A DNA stretch of 64,000 nucleotides from JAFALK01 sp036500605 (GCA_036500605.1 DASYBU010000021.1:272947-336946); one strand, 5' to 3'; positions 9,491 through 18,950 are shown, counted from the stretch's first letter. Notes: generated from the letters alone by a model not told the origin. Program-made: numbers and translations.

Positions 9491-9526
9491 GGGAACCTTT
9501 CTGTTAGGTATTGAGGCCGGCGCGCA

Positions 9527-10657
9527 TCAGGCGATGCGATCCACGGCGTCCATCAGAAGCCGCGCGCTGCGGCTCCACGAATAAAGCGCCACGCGCTCAT
9601 CACCCCGCTTCGCGAGGGTCTCCAGCATTGCCGGGTCTTGCAGGGCACGGTGCATGGCGCGCGTCAGCGAGCCGAGGTTGGCCGGGTTGAAATACAGCAC
9701 CGCATCGCCGCACACCTCGACCACGGGCGGGATGTCGGAAGCGATCACGGGGCAGCCGTTCAACATCGCTTCCAGCGGCGGGATGCCGAAGCCTTCATAA
9801 AGGCTTGGGAAGACGAGCGCCGTCGCGTTGCGCAGCAGCGCCACCATCTCGGCATCGCTGAGCGCACCCGGCAACTGCACGCCGGGCGGGATCTCGGCCA
9901 GGCCGCGGCCGAACACGGCCGTATCGACCGCGCCCACGATCACGAACTGCTGAGCCAGCGCCCCCAGCTTCTCAAACGCCTCGAGCGCGAAGCGCATGTT
10001 CTTGTTCGGCACCGGCGAGCCGATGGCCAGAAAGTAGCGGCCCGCCGTCAGCCCGAGGCGCGTGAGCGTGGTCGGGTCGGGTTCCACCGCGCGCAAGTGC
10101 TCGCAGCTGTTGGGCACGACGAAGATCCGCTCGGCGTTGAGGCCCAGCGCGCTCGACAACTCGCCCTTCGAGAATTGCGAGACGGTGCCGATCGTCGAGC
10201 GCAGCGCCAGCAGCCGGCCCAGCATCTGATGGAAGAGCCGGTAGGCACGCGTGAAGTTGTCGGGCGTGCGGTAGACCGCCGCATCGTGCAGCACCGCAAT
10301 GCTGCGGTCCCGCAGCACCGGCCCGCTGTTGGCGAGGTTGACGAGGATGTCGTCGCGCTCGCAGGCGAAGCGCAGGCCCTGGTCCCACAGATGGCCGCGC
10401 AGCCGGCCGACCGCGCGCGTCTCGATGTGCTTGAGCTTGGGCGTGGAGCTCACGCCCGGCGGCACCAGCAGCCGCCAGCGCCGGCCGGTGTTCACCGCGC
10501 CCAGTTCCTCATCAAGCGCCAGCACCAGCTGCCGCGCAAAGCGCTGCACGCCGCTGCCGCGCTGGCTCAGGAAGCGGCCGTTGATGAAGACATCGCCGCG
10601 CCGCGCCGAAGCGATCGGCAGCGAACCGCCCTTGAAGGCCTGCCATTGCGCGCTCAT
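9527..10657 (-). CDS. Glycosyltransferase family 4
   Basis: 376 residues from the ATG at 10657 (MSAQWQAFKGG). The reading frame stays open upstream, but this ATG overlaps the preceding stop (ATGA), as elsewhere in the operon, and the GT4 fold begins right after (VFINGRFLSQRGSGVQRFA). The C-terminal half has FLAIGSPVPNKNMRFALEAF and YEGFGIPPLEAMLNGCPVIA, the E-x7-E donor site. The N-terminus resembles mannosyl/rhamnosyl GT4 enzymes that open with NGR-x-GVQR. Donor and linkage cannot be told from sequence alone. Confidence 0.9.
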   Translation of the reverse strand: MSAQWQAFKGGSLPIASARRGDVFINGRFLSQRGSGVQRFARQLVLALDEELGAVNTGRRWRLLVPPGVSSTPKLKHIETRAVGRLRGHLWDQGLRFACERDDILVNLANSGPVLRDRSIAVLHDAAVYRTPDNFTRAYRLFHQMLGRLLALRSTIGTVSQFSKGELSSALGLNAERIFVVPNSCEHLRAVEPDPTTLTRLGLTAGRYFLAIGSPVPNKNMRFALEAFEKLGALAQQFVIVGAVDTAVFGRGLAEIPPGVQLPGALSDAEMVALLRNATALVFPSLYEGFGIPPLEAMLNGCPVIASDIPPVVEVCGDAVLYFNPANLGSLTRAMHRALQDPAMLETLAKRGDERVALYSWSRSARLLMDAVDRIA

Positions 10658-11787
10658 CCGCCGATCCTCCCGGCTTCTTGCGGCTTCGCGTAGGCGCCGG
10701 CTCGCGCCGAACCGTGCAGAGCCTCGGCGTACACCTGCATCAGGCCGTCGTTCGTTCGCTTGCTCGTGAAGCATTCGAGGAAGCGCGCATGGCCGGCCTG
10801 CCCCATGCGCTCCAGGCGGTCTCGGTTCAGCGTGGACAACGCGGCCGCCAGCGCGTGGGCGTTGTCGGGCTGCACAAGGTAGCCGGTGACGTCGTTCAGC
10901 ACGATCTCGGGCAGGCCGCCGATCGCCGATGCGATCACCGGCTTGCCCGCCCGCATGGCCTCCACCGCCACGAGGCCGAAGCCTTCCCAGCGTGAAGGCA
11001 TCACGACCGCGTCGCAGGCATTGAGTTGCGCGGCCACGCCCTGCTTGTCCTGCCAACCGAGGAACTCGACATGCGGCAAGGTGTTGGCCGCCGCGAGGCT
11101 CGGCGCACCGGAGACGACCTGCTCGCCGACGATGCGCAGCGCGATATGGTCTTCCAGGCCGGTGACCGCCTTCAGCAGCACATCGACGCCCTTCTGCCGA
11201 TCGAGCCGACCGACGAAGAGCAGCTTGATCCGCTCATCGTTCCATTCGGCGCGTTGCGTCGGCACCTGGGCGCCAATGCCGTTGGCGACGACCACGAGCT
11301 TGTCCGCGCTGATGCCCGCCCGTTCACCCGAAAGCCTCTCGGCCTGCGAGATCGCCACGATGCGCCTGGCGCGATGCGACAGCATGCGCTCGGCCGCCTC
11401 GGTCATGCGCCGCGCCACCGGCCGCCTGGCCACATCGAAGACCCAGCCATGCGCGCAATACACGATCGGCGGCATCGCTTGAAAGCAGGACATCGCGCGC
11501 ACCACGGCGCCGGCGAAGGTCGAATGCGCATGGATCACATCCGGCTGCCAATCGCGCACCGCCGCGCGCGTGGCCGAGGCCAGCCGCAGCAGGCCCGTCT
11601 TGCGTGAAGGCCGATCGAAGCCATCGACCAGCTCCTCGGGAATATCCGACAGATGCGCCAGATGCTGCGTGGGCACGATGCAGCGCAGGTTGTGTGCGCC
11701 GAGCCGGTCGATCTGCAGCGGCACGATCTCGTTGAGGTAGGTGCCGCAACCACCCCAGATGGTCTCGGCGATGTGGAGGATTTTCAT
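10654..11787 (-). CDS. Glycosyltransferase family 4
   Basis: 377 residues from the ATG at 11787 (MKILHIAETIWGGCGTYL). The frame is open upstream, but this start overlaps the acyltransferase stop by ATGA and an AAAGGA element lies about eleven bases before it. GT4 features: KLLFVGRLDRQKGVDVLLKA, SRWEGFGLVAVEAMRAGKPVIA (E-x7-E) and PEIV. The N-terminal half resembles GalNAc/Glc transferases of capsule clusters. Cytoplasmic and probably membrane-associated. Confidence 0.91.
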   Translation of the reverse strand: MKILHIAETIWGGCGTYLNEIVPLQIDRLGAHNLRCIVPTQHLAHLSDIPEELVDGFDRPSRKTGLLRLASATRAAVRDWQPDVIHAHSTFAGAVVRAMSCFQAMPPIVYCAHGWVFDVARRPVARRMTEAAERMLSHRARRIVAISQAERLSGERAGISADKLVVVANGIGAQVPTQRAEWNDERIKLLFVGRLDRQKGVDVLLKAVTGLEDHIALRIVGEQVVSGAPSLAAANTLPHVEFLGWQDKQGVAAQLNACDAVVMPSRWEGFGLVAVEAMRAGKPVIASAIGGLPEIVLNDVTGYLVQPDNAHALAAALSTLNRDRLERMGQAGHARFLECFTSKRTNDGLMQVYAEALHGSARAGAYAKPQEAGRIGG

Positions 11788-12914
11788 GATGCGTGCATTC
11801 CTTTGCCGCGGCCCGCAAGGCCCCAGCGTTGGGAGAAGGCCGACACCAGCTGGCGGCCCCATCGGATCGAAGGCGTTTCCACCCAGCGGTGGACGGCATG
11901 TGAGGCCGCGAGCGTGAGCAGGAGCGTCGCCGCGATCAGCGTGCCGGCGCTGAGCGGCCACGGCTGACCCGCTGCAAGATGCCGGCCGATCTCAAGCGCC
12001 AGCGGATGCAGCAGGTAGAGCGGATAGCTGATCGCACCGAGGTAGATCAGGCCGCGCCAAGCCAGGGCTTTGAACTTCGCCACGCCGACGAAGATCAGCA
12101 GGCCGAGCCAGAAGGCGCTGACATCGGCCAGCACCGATTCGCGATGCGAGTGGTCGTCATACGCGGTCGCCCAGGCCAGCGGCACGACGACGCACAAGGC
12201 AGGCAGCATCACGGCGATGCAGCGGCGCGCCAGCGCGTCCTGCTCGAGCGTCGCGCGGCGCAGCATCGTGCCGAACAGCATCACCGACAGGTAGAGCGGC
12301 AAGCCCACCGGCGCGCCCTGCATGCCGCCGTTCCGCAGCACGGCGGAGCCCAGCGCCAGCAAGAGCATCACGCCGAACACGCTGCCGAGCACGCGCGCCG
12401 AGCGCAGGCCGTCCACGCAGTACAGCGCAAAGCAAAGCCCGTAGAACAGCACCTCGATCAAGAGCGTCCAATACACGCCCAGCACATCGGGCTGCTTGAG
12501 CAGCATCTGCACCATCGAGGCGTTGGCAAGCAACTGGCCGCTGGAGAAGTTCGCGGCGCTCAAGGTCGGCAACAGCCAAGCTGCCGCCGCGAGCGACAGC
12601 CAGTAAGCCGGATAGAGCCTGAAGACGCGTGACAGCACAAAGCCCACGCGCGGCGCCGCAGCCGGGAAGCTGAACGGCACGATGTAGCCGCTGAGCGCAA
12701 AGAAGATCACCACGCCGAGCTTGCCGAGATCGAGATGGCCGAGCAGCCAGTCCGCATGCAGCCGCATCCAGGCGCCAGCGGGCGCCGCATTCGCGAGGTA
12801 CTCGACCAGATGCTGATACAGCACGAGCGACGCGGCGAGGCCCCGCAGCCCGTCGAGATGCGCCAGCCGGTGACGGCCTGCGGCGCTCATGCCAAAGCCG
12901 TCTGCGGCGCTCAC
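11784..12914 (-). CDS. Acyltransferase 3 family membrane protein
   Basis: 376 residues from a GTG at 12914. I prefer GTG because it overlaps the upstream stop as GTGA and is preceded by AAGGAG at seven bases. The ATG at 12890 (MSAAGRHRLAHLDGLRG) is an alternative without such a site. The start region contains a short imperfect duplication (codons for SAA-G...SAAG). The acyltransferase-3 signature is present: HLDGLRGLAASLVLYQHL, GVVIFFALSGYIV and YWTLLIEVLFYGLCFAL, SYPLYLLHPLAL. Third acyltransferase of the locus. Likely decorates the polymer with acyl groups. Confidence 0.9.
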   Translation of the reverse strand: MSAADGFGMSAAGRHRLAHLDGLRGLAASLVLYQHLVEYLANAAPAGAWMRLHADWLLGHLDLGKLGVVIFFALSGYIVPFSFPAAAPRVGFVLSRVFRLYPAYWLSLAAAAWLLPTLSAANFSSGQLLANASMVQMLLKQPDVLGVYWTLLIEVLFYGLCFALYCVDGLRSARVLGSVFGVMLLLALGSAVLRNGGMQGAPVGLPLYLSVMLFGTMLRRATLEQDALARRCIAVMLPALCVVVPLAWATAYDDHSHRESVLADVSAFWLGLLIFVGVAKFKALAWRGLIYLGAISYPLYLLHPLALEIGRHLAAGQPWPLSAGTLIAATLLLTLAASHAVHRWVETPSIRWGRQLVSAFSQRWGLAGRGKGMHAS

Positions 12915-14359
12915 GCGATAGCTCCTTGCTGCATGGCGCGCGGCGGCCTGACCAGGATGCCAACCACAAGCTGCAGGACCAGAAAGGCGCCATACGCCTT
13001 GAAGGCGCTCAGCCCGATCACCGAGTACAGCGTGGCCTGCGACATCAGCGACATGACCTGCAGGCACACATACGCCGGCAGCAGCACATTGAACGGGTTG
13101 CCCGACATCAGCATGCGCGCCAGCCAGGTGAAAGCCCAACCCGCCAGCACGCCCGCCGCCAGCACGCAGAACAGCAGCCCGAGATACCCGAAGGTCACCA
13201 GGGCGTAGGCCTCGAACACCAGCGTCGGCGTGACCATGCCCGCGTTGTTGAGGAAGGATTCATACATCGCCGAGGGCGCATAGCGCTCGACGAAATAAAA
13301 GGCCGCAAGCCGGTGGTGGAAGGTAAAGTCAGACGCCGGATTCGCGAGCAGGTTCTCGATGTTGAGCCGCACCGTCTCCACATTGAAGGCGACCAGCCGC
13401 GAGGCATCCTGCACCGCCACATGCCACAGCTGCCCCTGCCCCGCCACGCGGTCGCCGACCTTCAGAAAAGTGGCCTCGGGGCTCAGCGTGCCGTAGCCCG
13501 AGTAGATGTAGACCGTGACCGCGAACACGCAGGCCACGACCGCCACCGCCGTCAGGAAATGCTGCCGCACGAGCCTGACGATGTGCTTTGGCTCCTTGAT
13601 CAGCAGCGGCATTGCGTAGAAGGCGGCGGCCACCAGGATGATGAAGAACTTGTCGCCGAACAGGAAGGACAGCAGCAGGTAGCCGAGAAAGACCGCGTGG
13701 TGCCAGAAGCGCTGCTGCCGGCTCGCCGCGAAGGTCGCACCGGCGCCGAGAAAGGCGCTGAACAGGAATTTCTGGTTCAGGAAATTGAGCGTCAGGATGT
13801 CAGCGCTGAGGCGGCGGAACTCGAAGCGGTCGGTGCCGGTCAGCAGCGGAAAACCTTGCCGCAAGCCGGCCATCAACAGATAGAGATCGACGAAGCCGAC
13901 GATCAGCACGGCGCCCCAGGCCAGCACGAAGGGGCGCGGGCTCAGCAAATACTTCAGCGGCATGGCGAAGGGCCGCTTCTGCAACTGTCGCAGGTGCACG
14001 ACCGCCGCCGTCAGCAGGAACAGCGTGACCGTCACCGCGAAAGCCGCCGAGGCCGGCGAGGCCACGCCGCGGCGCCCGATCTCCTTCATGTACGCCCCGC
14101 CCTCGATCGCGATCATCGAGGCCAGCGACGACACATAGATGATCACGAAGGGCAGCAGCAGCACGGTCGCGCCGGGGCTGGCCAGGAACAAGCGCCAAGC
14201 CATCGCGACGAAGAGCGCGAACGCGGCCACTGAGGTCAACAGCGACGGCCACAGCACCGCGAGCGCGCAATTGGCCAGCATCAACATGCCGATGCCCAGC
14301 ATGTCGAAGGGCAGCTTGGCGGCGCTCAGCGCACCCGGGCGAGGCAGCACGGCGCGCAA
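12911..14359 (-). CDS. Polytopic membrane protein, probable polysaccharide (O-antigen/EPS) polymerase
   Basis: 482 residues with about ten to twelve predicted membrane segments and one large loop near residues 290-370 (SGYGTLSPEATFLKVGDRV onward). This topology fits Wzy-type polymerases, which have little sequence conservation, and it is the only candidate polymerase in the operon beside EpsF/EpsG. The start used is a TTG one base after the EpsG stop. An internal GTG (14350) or the ATG at 14302 are alternatives, and none has a strong ribosome site. The function is inferred from topology and context. Confidence 0.75.
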   Translation of the reverse strand: MRAVLPRPGALSAAKLPFDMLGIGMLMLANCALAVLWPSLLTSVAAFALFVAMAWRLFLASPGATVLLLPFVIIYVSSLASMIAIEGGAYMKEIGRRGVASPASAAFAVTVTLFLLTAAVVHLRQLQKRPFAMPLKYLLSPRPFVLAWGAVLIVGFVDLYLLMAGLRQGFPLLTGTDRFEFRRLSADILTLNFLNQKFLFSAFLGAGATFAASRQQRFWHHAVFLGYLLLSFLFGDKFFIILVAAAFYAMPLLIKEPKHIVRLVRQHFLTAVAVVACVFAVTVYIYSGYGTLSPEATFLKVGDRVAGQGQLWHVAVQDASRLVAFNVETVRLNIENLLANPASDFTFHHRLAAFYFVERYAPSAMYESFLNNAGMVTPTLVFEAYALVTFGYLGLLFCVLAAGVLAGWAFTWLARMLMSGNPFNVLLPAYVCLQVMSLMSQATLYSVIGLSAFKAYGAFLVLQLVVGILVRPPRAMQQGAIA

Positions 14360-14360
14360 C

Positions 14361-15299
14361 TCAATACTCGTTCAAGAGCACGCCCGCCACCTGCGTCGGC
14401 GTTCGGGCCAGTGAATGCAGCAAGGCCTGCATCGGCTTGACCGCCGTCGCATTGCGCCGGCCCAGCACCAGCGCCGAGCCGCATTTCGTGGCGATCACGC
14501 GCGAGTCGGCACCGTGGCTGGCGGCCGGCGTGTCCACGATGATGTGGTCGAACTTGCCGTGCAGCTCGTTCAGCAGCAGCGAGAAGCGGCTGTGCTGGAC
14601 CAGCTCCAGCGGGTTCGGCGGCAACGTGCCGACCGGCAGCAGATACAGGCTCGGCAGCTCGGCCACCTCCTGGATCACATCGACGCCAAAGCGGCCCGAC
14701 AGCACGCCGCTCAAGCCGATGCTGCTGCCCTCCACACCGAAGAGCTTGCCCTGGCGCGGCGTGCGCATGTCGGCGTCGATCAGCAGCGTACGGCCGCCGA
14801 GCTGGCTCAGCGCGATCGCCATATTGGCGGCCACGTAGGTCTTGCCGTCGCCGGATTGAGCGCTCAGCACTGCCAACGCGGTGCGCGGGTTCTCGGGCGC
14901 CATAACGCCGACGAGCAGCTGACTGCGCAGATCGCGAAACGCCTCGGCCTGATCGCCGAACGGGTCGATCGCCACGACCAGCTCCGGGTCGAAGCTGCCG
15001 CTCTTGCCCGCATACGCGTAGTCGAATTGCTGCGACAGCGCCCACAGCACATCGCCACGCGTGGCCAGGTTCAGCGCCACGGCCGAATCACCAAAGCGCG
15101 CGCCATGCTTGCGCTGGTAGACCATGATCTGCTCGACCTGCTCGTCGGTCAGGCGGCGCCGGTCGCGGATGTAGTTGCCGATCGAGCGATCGGGCGGCGG
15201 CGAGCGGTCGTTCTCCACCTGCTCGAGGAAGGAGAGGCGGCGCGGGCCGGGCTTGGTGCCCGTGGCAGCGGCCGCGGTATTGGTGCGGAAGGTGGTCAT
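14361..15299 (-). CDS. epsG: EpsG-type chain-length ATPase / tyrosine kinase domain protein
   Basis: 312 residues. Residues ~40-95 resemble the small N-terminal domain of type II secretion ATPases (IGNYIRDRRRLTDEQVEQI), usual in EpsG of exosortase-linked loci. The kinase domain has Walker A (SAQSGDGKT, ~145), Walker A' (LLIDADMRTP) and Walker B (HIIVDTP), as in bacterial tyrosine kinases. It ends at NEY without the Tyr-rich tail of Wzc/CapB, so classical autophosphorylation on a tail cluster looks impossible. The partner EpsF is encoded just upstream. Together they probably control chain length and export. An AGGGG-like ribosome site precedes the ATG. Confidence 0.9.
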   Translation of the reverse strand: MTTFRTNTAAAATGTKPGPRRLSFLEQVENDRSPPPDRSIGNYIRDRRRLTDEQVEQIMVYQRKHGARFGDSAVALNLATRGDVLWALSQQFDYAYAGKSGSFDPELVVAIDPFGDQAEAFRDLRSQLLVGVMAPENPRTALAVLSAQSGDGKTYVAANMAIALSQLGGRTLLIDADMRTPRQGKLFGVEGSSIGLSGVLSGRFGVDVIQEVAELPSLYLLPVGTLPPNPLELVQHSRFSLLLNELHGKFDHIIVDTPAASHGADSRVIATKCGSALVLGRRNATAVKPMQALLHSLARTPTQVAGVLLNEY

Positions 15300-15302
15300 G
15301 GC

Positions 15303-16736
15303 TCAGGCCCCTCTCGGTGCGCGTTCATGGTCGATCAGGCGGCGCGCGGCGGCGCTGAAGCCGAGCTCGCGCTTCTCGCGCTGCTTCGGGGGCGTGCCAC
15401 GCGGCAGCACGCCGAACAGTTGTTGCTGCAGCAGCGCCGGCACGTCGTCCTCGCTGCGCAGGCGCGGATCACGCTGTTCGCGCACGATCACCACGGCCAC
15501 GGCCAGCAGCAGGCCCATCGCCGCGGCCACGGCCAGGTTCACGAACACGCGCGGGCGCGAAGGCGCCCCCGGCACCGTCGCCACGCGCAGCGTCGAAACG
15601 TTGGTCTGCGTGGACTGGCTCTCCATATTGGCCTGCCCGACGCGCGAGTAGGCAGCGCTGTAGGCCTGATTGGCGTTGTCCACGTCACGTTGCAGCACGG
15701 CCGCCTGGTCGCGCTGTTCCTTCAGGTGCAGGACCTTGGCGCGTTGCGCTTCCAGCGAACCGCGCAGCTCACCGGCCTTCTGCGAATAGACGCTCGCGTT
15801 CATGGCCAGGCTGGTCTGCACCTTGGCGGTCTCGTTCTTGAGCCGCGTCTGCATCTCCAGCACGTTGGCGCGCGCGGTTTCAACCGCGGGGTTGCGGTCG
15901 CCGAGCGTGGTCTGCAACTGCGCGAGCTGCGCCTGCTGGCGCGTCAGGTCGGCCGTGATCGAGGCGATCACGGGGCTCTGCAGCACCTCCTGCGAGCTTT
16001 CCGGGTTGGCCGCGCCTTCGCGCTTGCGGCTGCCCGATTCGGTCGCTGCGGCTTGAGCCGTCACCAGTTGGCTCGACAGCTCGTTGAGCCGGCTGTTCTC
16101 GACATCGAGCCGCTCATCGTTGACCAGCACGCCCGCATCCCTCTGGAACGTTGAGAGGCGCGTCTGCGCCTGCTCCAGCGCGGCGCGCAACTCCTTGGCG
16201 CGATCATCGAAGAAGGCGTTGTACTGCTTGGCCGGCTCGGCGCGCAACTCGATCGTGGTGGCGACGTAGGACTTCACGATGGCGTTCACCAGCGCCGCGC
16301 TCTGCTGCGGGTCGACATCGGTGTACGAGATCGTGATCACGTTCGACTCGCGCGAAGGCAGCACCTCGAAATGCTTCAAGGTCTGCTCGTAGAGCCAGTT
16401 CATGAAGTCGCCCTGCCCGTTCGTCGCGGCCTGCCAGCGGGCAATCGTCTTCGGGTCCTTGTCGATCTTGAGATCGCGCAGCGCGCCCTCGATCACCCGC
16501 TCGCTGACCAGCACGTCAGCCTGCGTCGCCATATAGCCGGAGATGGCCAGGGCCTGCATCGACGAGCCGGCAATCGGGTCGGACGATTTCACGTCGAGCA
16601 GCACGGAGGCGGTGGCCGAGTATTGCCGCGGCATGATCGCCGTGAGCAGCGCGGCGCTGCCCACAACAAGCAGCATCACCAGGGCCGCGCTGCGCCAACG
16701 CGCGCGCAGCACCATCAGGATCTGTGAGAGGTTCAT
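15303..16736 (-). CDS. epsF: EpsF-type chain length determinant (Wzz/PCP family)
   Basis: 477 residues from the ATG at 16736, which overlaps the upstream stop by ATGA. Architecture of a polysaccharide co-polymerase: a TM near residues 15-37, a Wzz domain (YSATASVLLDVKSSDPI), a long coiled-coil periplasmic region rich in Ala/Gln (residues ~160-380), the proline-rich TM2 zone (PGAPSRPRVFVNLAVAAAM) and a cytoplasmic tail. This matches EpsF of methanolan-type loci. It likely forms a periplasmic oligomer that sets chain length and works with EpsG, the cytoplasmic ATPase encoded next. Confidence 0.92.
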   Translation of the reverse strand: MNLSQILMVLRARWRSAALVMLLVVGSAALLTAIMPRQYSATASVLLDVKSSDPIAGSSMQALAISGYMATQADVLVSERVIEGALRDLKIDKDPKTIARWQAATNGQGDFMNWLYEQTLKHFEVLPSRESNVITISYTDVDPQQSAALVNAIVKSYVATTIELRAEPAKQYNAFFDDRAKELRAALEQAQTRLSTFQRDAGVLVNDERLDVENSRLNELSSQLVTAQAAATESGSRKREGAANPESSQEVLQSPVIASITADLTRQQAQLAQLQTTLGDRNPAVETARANVLEMQTRLKNETAKVQTSLAMNASVYSQKAGELRGSLEAQRAKVLHLKEQRDQAAVLQRDVDNANQAYSAAYSRVGQANMESQSTQTNVSTLRVATVPGAPSRPRVFVNLAVAAAMGLLLAVAVVIVREQRDPRLRSEDDVPALLQQQLFGVLPRGTPPKQREKRELGFSAAARRLIDHERAPRGA

Positions 16737-17845
16737 GGGCTGAGCTCCCCGGGTTGGGATTCGGAATGCTGCGCATACGCGGCCAGCAGCTTGGCGTCGA
16801 AGTCGGAGGCCGCAAAGCGCGCGCGGGCGGAGCGCCGCGCTTCTCCGCCGATGCGCGCCCGCAAGGCGGCGTCGTCGATCAGCAGCGCGATCGTCTCGAT
16901 CATGTCGCGGTCGGTCTTGCACAGGAAACCGCTCTCGCCATCGCGGATCACCTCGCGGTGCTGCGCGCAATCAAACGCCACGCAAGGCAGGCCCGCGGCC
17001 ATCGCCTCGACCAGGAACAGCGGGAAGCCGCGCGTGGCCACTGGGGCCAGGTGCAGCCAGCCGCCGGACAGCCGCGCCGCGCACTCGGTGTCGCCGACCA
17101 CCTCGAACAGGCCCACGCCGGCCGCCTTCAGGCTCAGGCGCGAGACCTCGTCCACCGCGCCGATCCAGTTGAAGCTGATGCGCAGATCCTCGCCGCTGAG
17201 CAGCACCGCCAGCTGCGCTACCAGGGCCGCACCCTGCGCAACCTGCGCGGAACCGCCGGTGACGATCAGCGGGTAGCGCGCTTCCCTGCGCTTGGCCGAG
17301 AAGAAGACCTCGCCGACCGGACATTCGACGAGCTGCGAGGACTGCCAGCTGTCGAAGGCCGTGGTTTCCTGCGGCGCGCTGACGATGGCCGCATTGCGCG
17401 TGGTACGCAGCAGCGCACGCACCAGGAGACCCAGGCTGCCGAGCGAGTTGATCATGCCGCCCGCATGCGGGGAGAAGAACACCGGCGCATCGACCCGCGC
17501 GCTGCGAACCGCTCGCGCGCCCACCAGCGCGGGCAACATGCCGTGCAGATGCACCGCATGCAGCGGCCCGCTCAGCAGCGCCTTGCAGGACGCCTCATGC
17601 ATCGCCGACCATTGCTTGAACGGGTTGCGCTGGGCCGGCGCCATCACCAGCTCGGCCGACTCGTGCAGGTTCGCGATGTGATGTCGATAGCGCATCTCAT
17701 CGATCATCACGATCACCTGCTCGCGGCCCGTGCGTGCCACCGCGTGGCTGGCGGGGCCGAGGAAGGTGAAGACCTGGTCGGTCACCGCGCCGACCACATG
17801 CACGACCTTGCCGGTGTGCGCCAGCGATTCAGGATCGCGGCGCAT
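16733..17845 (-). CDS. Glycosyltransferase (GT4-like)
   Basis: 370 residues from the ATG at 17845, which shares one base with the sugar transferase stop (TGATG). N-terminal half: VVHVVGAVTDQVFTFLGP. C-terminal half: YPLIVTGGSAQVAQG and RGFPLFLVEAMAAGLPCVAFD, the E-x7-E donor motif in a divergent form where the usual GR-(x)-EKG segment is missing (VTGGSA instead). Second gene of the operon, so it probably adds the second sugar to the lipid-linked unit. Overall GT4 fold likely, donor unknown. Confidence 0.85.
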   Translation of the reverse strand: MRRDPESLAHTGKVVHVVGAVTDQVFTFLGPASHAVARTGREQVIVMIDEMRYRHHIANLHESAELVMAPAQRNPFKQWSAMHEASCKALLSGPLHAVHLHGMLPALVGARAVRSARVDAPVFFSPHAGGMINSLGSLGLLVRALLRTTRNAAIVSAPQETTAFDSWQSSQLVECPVGEVFFSAKRREARYPLIVTGGSAQVAQGAALVAQLAVLLSGEDLRISFNWIGAVDEVSRLSLKAAGVGLFEVVGDTECAARLSGGWLHLAPVATRGFPLFLVEAMAAGLPCVAFDCAQHREVIRDGESGFLCKTDRDMIETIALLIDDAALRARIGGEARRSARARFAASDFDAKLLAAYAQHSESQPGELSP

Positions 17846-18522
17846 CAGCGGGCCCCTTCCTTGAGGAGCACCACGCGCACGGTCTTGAAGAGGATGCCCA
17901 CATCGCCAAACAGCGAACGCTGCGCGACATAGCGGCGGTCCAGCTCCACGCGCTCCTCGTAGGTCGTGTTGTTGCGGCCGCTGACCTGCCACAGGCCCGT
18001 GATGCCGGGCCGCACGCTCAGGTAGTGCCAGCGCACGCGGCCGTAGCGCGACAGCTCGGGCACCGTGACGGGGCGCGGCCCCACCAGGTTCATCTCGCCG
18101 CGCAGCACGTTCAAGAGCTGCGGCAATTCGTCGAGACTGCTCTTGCGCAGGAAGTTGCCGATCGGCGTGATGCGCGGGTCGTTCGTGAGTTTCTGATCCC
18201 GCTCCCACTCGGCACGTGCCGCCGGATGGGCTGCGAGGTGATCGGCCAGCGCCTTCTCGGACTCGCGCAGCATCGAGCGGAACTTCAGGCAGGGAAACAG
18301 CTTGCCATCGCGTCCGACGCGGTAATGCGCAAAGAAGATCGGCGGCCCATCGCGCTGCCAGATCAGGAAGGACACGATCAAGAGCAGCGGGCTCAGGAGC
18401 AGCAGCAGCAGCAGCGCCGCCAGTTGGTTGAATCTGAGCTCGACCGCGTCTCGCAGCCTCGCGTCAGAGCCGGACAGTGGATGAAGATCCTTGGCTTGCG
18501 CCACGAAGTTTGCAACGGTCAT
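17845..18522 (-). CDS. Undecaprenyl-phosphate sugar phosphotransferase (priming transferase)
   Basis: 225 residues, first gene of the operon. One hydrophobic helix at residues ~33-54 (LAALLLLLLLSPLLLIVSFLI) is followed by the bacterial sugar transferase domain: VGRDGKLFPCLKFRSM, FLRKSSLDELPQLLNVLRGE, MNLVGPRP and VRPGITGLWQVSGRN. It transfers a sugar phosphate from a UDP sugar to undecaprenyl phosphate, starting the repeat unit. It is a short WbaP/PglC-like form lacking the four extra N-terminal helices of WcaJ. An AGGAG ribosome site lies eight bases before the ATG. Confidence 0.94.
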   Translation of the reverse strand: MTVANFVAQAKDLHPLSGSDARLRDAVELRFNQLAALLLLLLLSPLLLIVSFLIWQRDGPPIFFAHYRVGRDGKLFPCLKFRSMLRESEKALADHLAAHPAARAEWERDQKLTNDPRITPIGNFLRKSSLDELPQLLNVLRGEMNLVGPRPVTVPELSRYGRVRWHYLSVRPGITGLWQVSGRNNTTYEERVELDRRYVAQRSLFGDVGILFKTVRVVLLKEGAR

Positions 18523-18950
18523 GGGCCATCTCCTTGCGTCGATGAGGTCATTCGGTCACGCTCTCTCAACGCAAGAGCCGCGCCAGTGGCGACTCCCCAA
18601 TCTGGCTCGCGCGCCCCACGAAAGCGCGGGGTGCGCCAGAAACGATTGAAGCGAACAAGGAGAGTGCGCATATCGCTTTGGCGCGGTGCAAACGCGCGCT
18701 GGCGTGCACCGTGAAAAAGCGTCGGCGGGTCTCGTCGTTGCAAAGTGTTTCCTCTGCATTGAGGACGACGGTGCACGTCGCGCGGAGCGCGGCGGCCTTG
18801 TCTCCATCTGTCCTACAAATCCTGTACGGCGCCGTCCTACAAACCAGCACTCCCGGTGTGCCCACGGCACGCTGAAAGTGCGCTGAGGAACGCGAAAAAG
18901 GTGCGGGATTCCAGCGCGCGGATGTATGAATATGTAATTTCCGCGCGCAA
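18523..18950. promoter_or_regulatory. Upstream region of the exopolysaccharide operon
   Basis: No gene is supported in this ~430-base gap. It precedes the long minus-strand operon and must hold its promoter. Two exact copies of TCCTACAAA (see 18811-18843) are the clearest elements. I searched by eye for a GG-N10-GC sigma-54 promoter facing the operon and found none. The long leader between the motif pair and the start (about 290 bases) could carry a regulatory 5' untranslated region. Confidence 0.5.
18811..18843. promoter_or_regulatory. Two direct copies of motif TCCTACAAA, 24 bases apart
   Basis: Exact copies at 18811-18819 and 18835-18843, spaced 24 bases start to start, on the plus strand. 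They lie between the Crp/Fnr-type gene and the exopolysaccharide operon. The same 9-mer recurs in other intergenic regions of the window, so this is probably a protein-binding or promoter element. Confidence 0.6.

Noticed and set aside
10658..13139. Upstream extensions of the GT4 and acyltransferase genes
   Set aside because: Extensions lie inside the previous gene in another frame. The chosen starts overlap the preceding stop or have ribosome sites.
18523..18950. Sigma-54 promoter for the exopolysaccharide operon
   Set aside because: I looked for GG-N10-GC facing the operon and found no convincing match.
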